Below, in pieces: positions 5,859 to 9,469 of a stretch of DNA of 9,469 nt; position 1 is the first letter of the stretch; the number at the start of each line of letters is the position of its first letter. The notes below the pieces were generated by a model. That model did no database searches. It saw only the letters and a program-made list of their open reading frames with translations, and was not told where the DNA came from. The position numbers were made by a program, and so were the translations under genes. Source of the stretch: Clostridia bacterium (GTDB lineage Bacteria; Bacillota; Clostridia; Christensenellales; HGM11417); NCBI GenBank assembly GCA_017407365.1, contig JAFQWR010000247.1, positions 1 through 9,469 on the forward strand, given 5' to 3'.

Positions 5859-6929
5859 ATGATAGCTTTAATTGACAGGCTGATGGCAACGGTACCCGAT
5901 TATTCCGGTGTGCTGGTGACGTCAAGCAAAAACATTTCGTATCTTACAGGTTATCCCGGAGAGGACTGTGTTCTGGTTGCGGCAAAGGGCAGAGCGTTGC
6001 TCGTTACCGACTTCCGCTATGCAGAGCTTGCCGAGGCGCATTTTCAGGGTACAGGCGTTGAGGTCGGTATCTACGGCTATGCAGAGCAGGGCGATGCAAT
6101 CAAGAGGTTTTTTTCTGAATGCCATGTAGTAGAGGTGCGCTTTGAGGAAGGGAAGATGACCTACCTTGCGTACCAAGGCTATGCAAAGCTTCTTGCTCCT
6201 CTTGTGTTAGAGCCGCTTTCGGGTGCAATCGAAAAAATGCGTGCCGTGAAGTCGGAGGAGGAAATCGCCTGTATAAAAAAGGCACAGCAGATTGCAGAGG
6301 CCGCCTTTATCAAAACGCTCCCCCTTGTTAAGGAGGGCGTCACCGAACGGTATCTCGCTGTTGAGCTGGAGCATAATATGCGTCTTCTTGGCGCTGAGGA
6401 TCCGAGCTTTGCCTCCATTGTGGCAAGCGGAGAGCATTCCTCCGTGCCGCACGCAGTGCCCGACGGCAAGAAAATCAAAAAGGGCGAGCTGATCACCTTC
6501 GATTTCGGTGCTATCTATAAGGGTTATTGCTCAGATACCACGCGCACTGTGGCACTCGGTGACCCGGGCAAGGAGGCACGGGAGATTTACCGCATTGTGG
6601 GCGAGGCGCACGCCGCAGGTATTTCTCAGCTGAAGGCAGGGATGAGTGCAGGCGCGTTAGACGCTGTATGCAGAGATATCATCACAGCCTACGGCTACGG
6701 GGCGTATTTCGGTCACGGCACCGGTCACGGCGTAGGGCTGGATATTCACGAATACCCCAGGCTCGGTATGCGCTCGGAGGATCCTCTTGTTGAGGGGATG
6801 ATTGTAACGGTAGAGCCCGGTATCTATCTGAAAGGAAAATTTGGCGTACGCACTGAGGATATTCTGGTGGTACGTAAAAACGGCGCAGAGGATTTAACCA
6901 CCCTTTCCGCTGAGCTTACCGTTCTGTAA
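5859..6929 (+). CDS. pepQ: M24 family Xaa-Pro aminopeptidase / dipeptidase
   Basis: A cytoplasmic metallopeptidase that cuts bonds next to proline in short peptides. The N-terminal creatinase-type domain covers about residues 1-125 (LVTSSKNISYLTGYPGEDCVL). The pita-bread catalytic domain covers about 130-350. All five metal ligands are present: Asp215 (FDFGA), Asp226 (SDTTRT), His290 (second GHG in GHGTGHGVG), Glu319 (VEPGIYL) and Glu333 (RTED). Length, 356 aa, is normal. The ATG at 5859 is kept because the next one (Met9) would remove conserved helix residues and also lacks a good ribosome site. A stop at 5850-5852 prevents extension. No Shine-Dalgarno is visible. efp follows 52 nt later without a clear promoter, the same pairing as yqhT-efp in B. 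subtilis. The substrate (dipeptide or longer) cannot be decided, so the symbol is approximate. Confidence 0.93.
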   Translation: MIALIDRLMATVPDYSGVLVTSSKNISYLTGYPGEDCVLVAAKGRALLVTDFRYAELAEAHFQGTGVEVGIYGYAEQGDAIKRFFSECHVVEVRFEEGKMTYLAYQGYAKLLAPLVLEPLSGAIEKMRAVKSEEEIACIKKAQQIAEAAFIKTLPLVKEGVTERYLAVELEHNMRLLGAEDPSFASIVASGEHSSVPHAVPDGKKIKKGELITFDFGAIYKGYCSDTTRTVALGDPGKEAREIYRIVGEAHAAGISQLKAGMSAGALDAVCRDIITAYGYGAYFGHGTGHGVGLDIHEYPRLGMRSEDPLVEGMIVTVEPGIYLKGKFGVRTEDILVVRKNGAEDLTTLSAELTVL

Positions 6930-6981
6930 GCAATAAATAAATAAATTCATGAGGGCGTAAACAGCCCTATACGGAGGACTT

Positions 6982-7551
6982 ATGGCAGAAATGATTTCCG
7001 CGGGCGAGTTCCGCAAAGGCTTCACCATCGATATCGACGGCAACGTCTTTACCGTTGTGGAATTCCAACACGTTAAACCCGGTAAGGGCGCAGCGTTCGT
7101 TCGTACGCGTATCAAAAACGTAGTTACGGGCTCTGTGTTAGAGCGTACCTGGAACCCCACCGACCGCGTTGAAAAGGCGCATATCGAAACCAAAAAGATG
7201 CAGTACCTGTACAGCGACGGCGAGCTCTACTACTTCATGGATAACGAAACGTACGAGCAGCTCCCCCTGAACTACAGCCAGGTAGAGGATGCTCTGATGT
7301 TCTTAAAGGAGAACGACACCGCTACCATCAAATTCTACAAGGGTGCAGCCTTCTCGGTAGAGCCCGACAACTTTGTTGAGCTTACCGTAACCGAATGCGA
7401 GCCCGGCGTTAAGGGTGATACCGCTACCAACGTTACCAAAATGGCAACGCTTGAAACGGGCTATCAGCTTTCCGTTCCTCTTTTCATCAACGAGGGTGAA
7501 AAAATCCGTGTGGATACCCGTACGGGTGAATACATGGAGCGTGTAAAATAA
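6982..7551 (+). CDS. efp: Translation elongation factor P
   Basis: EF-P binds between the P and E sites of stalled ribosomes and speeds peptide bond formation at consecutive prolines. The protein has 189 aa and three beta-barrel domains (about 1-65, 68-128, 131-187). The tip loop VKPGKGAAF carries Lys35, which aligns with E. coli Lys34 and B. subtilis Lys32, the modified residue. FQHVKPGKGAAFVR is Bacillus-like, but the modification cannot be read from this gene and no modification enzyme is in the window. The ATG at 6982 has GGAGG only 4 nt upstream. Met4 at 6991 (13 nt from GGAGG) is a possible alternative that would match the usual MISAGDFR start of the family. It is probably co-transcribed with the peptidase upstream. 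A small hairpin (AGGGC 6952-6956, GCCCT 6964-6968) lies just before the ribosome site. Confidence 0.98.
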   Translation: MAEMISAGEFRKGFTIDIDGNVFTVVEFQHVKPGKGAAFVRTRIKNVVTGSVLERTWNPTDRVEKAHIETKKMQYLYSDGELYYFMDNETYEQLPLNYSQVEDALMFLKENDTATIKFYKGAAFSVEPDNFVELTVTECEPGVKGDTATNVTKMATLETGYQLSVPLFINEGEKIRVDTRTGEYMERVK

Positions 7552-7566
7552 CGATTGACGTAAAAG

Positions 7567-7601
7567 AAAAGCCGTTGCTTCAGATTGCGACGGCTTTTTT
7601 T
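7567..7601 (+). terminator. Intrinsic terminator after efp
   Basis: GCCGTTGC (7571-7578) pairs with GCGACGGC (7587-7594), with one G-U pair and an 8-nt loop. It is flanked by AAAA on the left and TTTTTTT on the right, so the stem can extend to 12 pairs and could also act in the other direction. Confidence 0.9.
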
Positions 7602-7628
7602 GTCGAAAGACTTTTTTTTGACAGATTA

Positions 7629-7658
7629 TTTGACTTTTTCCCTGCACGCATGGTAAGA
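7629..7658 (+). promoter_or_regulatory. Possible extended -10 promoter in the efp-rhaM gap
   Basis: TTGACT (7629-7634), an 18-bp spacer and TAAGAT (7653-7658) preceded by TGG, an extended -10 form. The -10 matches consensus at only four of six bases. No gene follows on this strand before rhaM, which is antisense, so a promoter here would drive a short RNA or be a chance match. Confidence 0.3.
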
Positions 7659-7705
7659 TACTCCTGTGCTTGCATAAAAAGCCTGCGCACGAGAGAGGGC
7701 TGTGT

Positions 7706-7734
7706 TGCCGTCGCCTGAGAGCAAGCGTACGGCA
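7706..7734 (+). other. Strong hairpin in the efp-rhaM gap
   Basis: TGCCGTCGC (7706-7714) pairs with GCG (7725-7727) and ACGGCA (7729-7734), giving 9 bp with one bulged T (7728) and a 10-nt loop. No T-run follows on either strand. The remainder of the gap 7602-7778 has a second stem, GCAAA/TTTGC (7754-7769), close to the rhaM stop, and no credible gene. Confidence 0.5.
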
Positions 7735-7778
7735 TTACTCTGCCTAAGAAATGGCAAACGGGGCTTTGCGATAAGTGA

Positions 7779-8096
7779 TTAGTCTAGGCGGAATACCTCG
7801 GTTAGTCGGGGCTGTGCGCCCGTTTCGGGGTCCATTTCCATCTGCATAACGTCCTTCATGTAGGCGTTCCAACGGTCTACAATGGGGCTTTCTGCCTGTG
7901 CCTTGGCTGCGTACGCCACCCCTTTTTCGCATTCGTAATAGCCAAAAAGGGTGTTTCCCGAAAGGTAAATGGTGTAGTTGCAGATGCCTGCCTCCTTCAA
8001 AAGAGCAACGAGCTCGGGCCAGATTTCGTTGTGGCGGCGGATGTATTCCTCCTGCTTGCCGGGTAAGATCTTTGCTGTCCATGCATAGCGTTCCAT
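7779..8096 (-). CDS. rhaM: L-rhamnose mutarotase
   Basis: RhaM converts the alpha and beta anomers of L-rhamnose and supplies the form used by rhamnose isomerase. The 105-aa product matches the family length (E. coli RhaM 104). Visible family features are EEYIRRHNEIWPEL with catalytic His22, NYTIYL with Tyr41 at the second active-site position, WNAYMKDVM with an active-site Trp, and the TEVFRLD ending. The position after that Trp is Asn rather than the second Trp of E. coli. AGGAG (complement 8107-8111) lies 10 nt before the ATG, and a strong promoter lies upstream. No rhamnose isomerase, kinase, aldolase, transporter or regulator gene is nearby, so it stands alone between efp and groES. It runs against both neighbours. 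A related DUF718 sugar mutarotase with another substrate remains possible. Confidence 0.93.
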   Translation of the reverse strand: MERYAWTAKILPGKQEEYIRRHNEIWPELVALLKEAGICNYTIYLSGNTLFGYYECEKGVAYAAKAQAESPIVDRWNAYMKDVMQMEMDPETGAQPRLTEVFRLD

Positions 8097-8141
8097 AAGG
8101 GTGCTTCTCCTGTTCTTCCCAAAAGGGCATTTTTGTTTATC

Positions 8142-8170
8142 ATTATACCAAAAGCAAGAGGCTTTGGCAA
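8142..8170 (-). promoter_or_regulatory. Sigma-A promoter of rhaM
   Basis: On the minus strand, TTGCCA (8170-8165), a 17-bp spacer and a perfect TATAAT (8147-8142) preceded by TGG, an extended -10. The predicted start near 8135 gives a leader of about 39 nt. No operator repeat is evident beside it. Confidence 0.82.
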
Positions 8171-8279
8171 GGGGAAATGTGAAATTTTCAAAAATGGCTT
8201 ATGTTGGCAAAAGAGGTATTTTTTGCTTTCTAACCGCGTGTAATTTTGTTTATTCTTCCGTAAATGCAAATAAACAGAC

Positions 8280-8308
8280 TTTATACTTTTTTTAATTTGT
8301 ACTATAAT
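8280..8308 (+). promoter_or_regulatory. Sigma-A promoter of groES-groEL
   Basis: TTTATA (8280-8285), a 17-bp spacer and a perfect TATAAT (8303-8308). The predicted start near 8315 falls inside the CIRCE element, the standard layout for HrcA repression. The stretch 8171-8279 between this and the rhaM promoter is AT-rich with no further site that I can support. Confidence 0.8.
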
Positions 8309-8311
8309 GAA

Positions 8312-8338
8312 TTAGCACTCGGGTGTAAAGAGTGCTAA
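8312..8338 (+). promoter_or_regulatory. CIRCE operator (HrcA binding site), perfect consensus
   Basis: TTAGCACTC (8312-8320), nine spacer bases and GAGTGCTAA (8330-8338) match the CIRCE consensus at all 18 arm positions. HrcA bound here represses the operon, and GroEL availability tunes HrcA activity. The site starts four bases after the -10, so it would block polymerase and also forms a hairpin in the 5' leader. Confidence 0.98.
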
Positions 8339-8395
8339 AACAGTAAATAATAAGAGCCGAGGAAATTGGCAAATATCAGTAAATGGAGGTTATTT

Positions 8396-8680
8396 ATGAA
8401 GCTCAGACCGTTATTCGATAAGGTAGTGATCGAAGCAGTTTCCGCAGAAGAAAAAACGAAGGGCGGCATCTTTTTGCCTGCTGCCGCACAGGAAAAGCAG
8501 CAGATGGCAACGGTAATTGCCGTTGGCCCCGGTGGAGTAATTGACGGAAAGGAAATCGTCATGCAGGTAGCCGTTGGCGATAAGGTGCTTTACAGCAAAT
8601 ATGCCGGCAGCGAGTTCAAGGTAGACGGCAAGGAAGTTATCATCATCCGCCAGAGTGATATTCTGGCAATCGTAGAGTAA
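8396..8680 (+). CDS. groES: Co-chaperonin GroES (Hsp10)
   Basis: GroES forms the seven-subunit lid of the GroEL folding chamber. The ATG at 8396 is chosen because GGAGG (8385-8389) lies six bases upstream and MKLRPLFDKVVIE is the family start. An in-frame upstream TTG (8366) is not credible. The 94 aa are the standard length. The mobile loop EEKTKGGIFLP (18-28) carries the GroEL-binding hydrophobic triplet Ile25-Phe26-Leu27. GPGG (54-57) marks the roof hairpin. The C-terminus is SDILAIVE. groEL starts 15 nt after the stop, in the same operon under CIRCE. Confidence 0.98.
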   Translation: MKLRPLFDKVVIEAVSAEEKTKGGIFLPAAAQEKQQMATVIAVGPGGVIDGKEIVMQVAVGDKVLYSKYAGSEFKVDGKEVIIIRQSDILAIVE

Positions 8681-8694
8681 AGGAGATTTATTTT

Positions 8695-9469
8695 ATGGCT
8701 AAACAAATCAAATATGGCGAGGAAGCCAGAAGAGCATTGGAGGCAGGCGTAAACGCACTTGCCGATACTGTAAAAATCACGCTTGGTCCCAAGGGCAGAA
8801 ACGTAGTGCTGGATAAGAAATTTGCTACGCCCTTAATCACCAACGACGGTGTTACCATTGCAAAGGAGATCGATTTAGAGGATCCCTTCCAGAACGTGGG
8901 CGCACAGCTTTTGAAGGAGGTTTCCACCAAAACGAACGATGTTGCGGGTGACGGCACCACCACGGCTGTATTGCTTGCTCAGGCAATCGTGAAGGAAGGT
9001 ATGAAAAACGTTGCTGCCGGCGCAAACCCCATGATCTTAAAGGCAGGCATCTTAAAGGCTGCAAGAAAGGCGTGCGAAGAGGTCTTTGCCATTCGCCGTG
9101 ACGTTGTTACCAAGCAGGATATTGCGCAGGTTGCTTCCGTTTCCGCAAACGACGAGGCGGTTGGTGCGCTGATTGCAGACGCTATGGAGGTTGTGGGCAA
9201 GGATGGCGTTATCACCATCGACGAGGGCAAAACCAGCTCTACCTTCCTTTCCACCACCGAGGGTATGCAGTTTGACCGCGGCTATTGCTCGCCCTACATG
9301 GTTACCAATACCGATAAAATGGAAGCGGTGCTGGATAACCCCGTGATTTTAATCACCGATAAGAAGATTTCCTCCATTCAGGATATTCTGCCCGTTTTAG
9401 AGCAGGTTGCCCAGAATGGCATGAAGCTTTTAATTATTGCAGACGACGTAGAGGGCGAGGCTCTTGCTA
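8695..9469 (+). CDS. groEL: Chaperonin GroEL (Hsp60), N-terminal 258 residues, cut by the window end
   Basis: GroEL is the ATP-driven double-ring chaperonin. The reading frame is open from the ATG at 8695, with AAAGGAG just before it, to the last base. About 258 residues of some 540 are present. Equatorial domain motifs are TLGPKGRNV (Gly31-Pro32), ITNDGVT with Asp51 and AGDGTTT with catalytic Asp86. The apical domain begins with EGMQFDRGYCSPYMVT and continues to KLLIIADDVEGEALA at the edge. The short stretch around AIRRDVV before TKQDIAQVA differs from the usual KKIS-P-type sequence but lies in a variable helix. It is co-transcribed with groES and is expected to be HrcA-controlled. Confidence 0.99.
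   Translation, partial: MAKQIKYGEEARRALEAGVNALADTVKITLGPKGRNVVLDKKFATPLITNDGVTIAKEIDLEDPFQNVGAQLLKEVSTKTNDVAGDGTTTAVLLAQAIVKEGMKNVAAGANPMILKAGILKAARKACEEVFAIRRDVVTKQDIAQVASVSANDEAVGALIADAMEVVGKDGVITIDEGKTSSTFLSTTEGMQFDRGYCSPYMVTNTDKMEAVLDNPVILITDKKISSIQDILPVLEQVAQNGMKLLIIADDVEGEALA

Noticed and set aside
6952..6968. AGGGC/GCCCT hairpin before efp as a terminator.
   Set aside because: The stem is 5 bp and is followed by the efp ribosome site rather than T residues.
7898..8098. A plus-strand 66-codon frame opposite rhaM.
   Set aside because: It is the shadow of a well-supported rhaM on the minus strand and has no ribosome site.

Overview
The window is about 9.5 kb of chromosomal sequence from a low- to mid-GC Firmicute, most likely a Clostridia lineage. 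The evidence is sigma-A type promoters with 17-bp spacers, strong AGGAGG-type ribosome binding sites, a perfect CIRCE operator before groES-groEL, a Bacillus-like EF-P tip loop (FQHVKPGKGAAF) and a pepQ-efp pair. No gene identifies the species.

Layout: (1) Positions 1-148, minus strand. A near-consensus promoter drives a structured RNA that leaves the window at its left edge. Its order of elements matches a type II-C (Neisseria-like) Cas9 tracrRNA: anti-repeat, bulged nexus hairpin, GCAAAGCUCUG, then a 3' hairpin. No cas gene or CRISPR array lies inside the window, so any such locus must be to the left. (2) Positions 149-449. A gene-free stretch with direct repeats, an 11-bp tandem repeat and a strong rightward promoter. 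(3) Positions 450-5205. A probable operon of a 66-aa protein (possibly a reduced RemA/RemB-like relative), gyrB and gyrA, closed by a strong intrinsic terminator. (4) Positions 5327-5593. A small DUF1294 membrane protein. (5) Positions 5822-7601. An M24 aminopeptidase (pepQ-like) whose promoter leaves almost no 5' leader, followed by efp and a terminator. (6) Positions 7602-7778. A gene-free stretch with a good hairpin and a possible promoter. (7) Positions 7779-8170, minus strand. A lone L-rhamnose mutarotase gene with its own promoter. (8) Positions 8280-9469. groES and the start of groEL under a CIRCE-overlapped promoter. groEL runs off the right edge.

Functionally this is a core housekeeping region: DNA supercoiling (GyrAB), relief of ribosome stalling at polyproline (EF-P), turnover of proline-containing peptides (PepQ-like) and HrcA-controlled protein folding (GroESL). 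Two accessory items are inserted: the tracrRNA end of a probable CRISPR-Cas9 locus and an orphan rhaM. The tracrRNA is the most unusual item. It sits where recF and remB would precede gyrB in Bacillus, and its anti-repeat segment appears about 20 nt longer than a 36-nt repeat needs.
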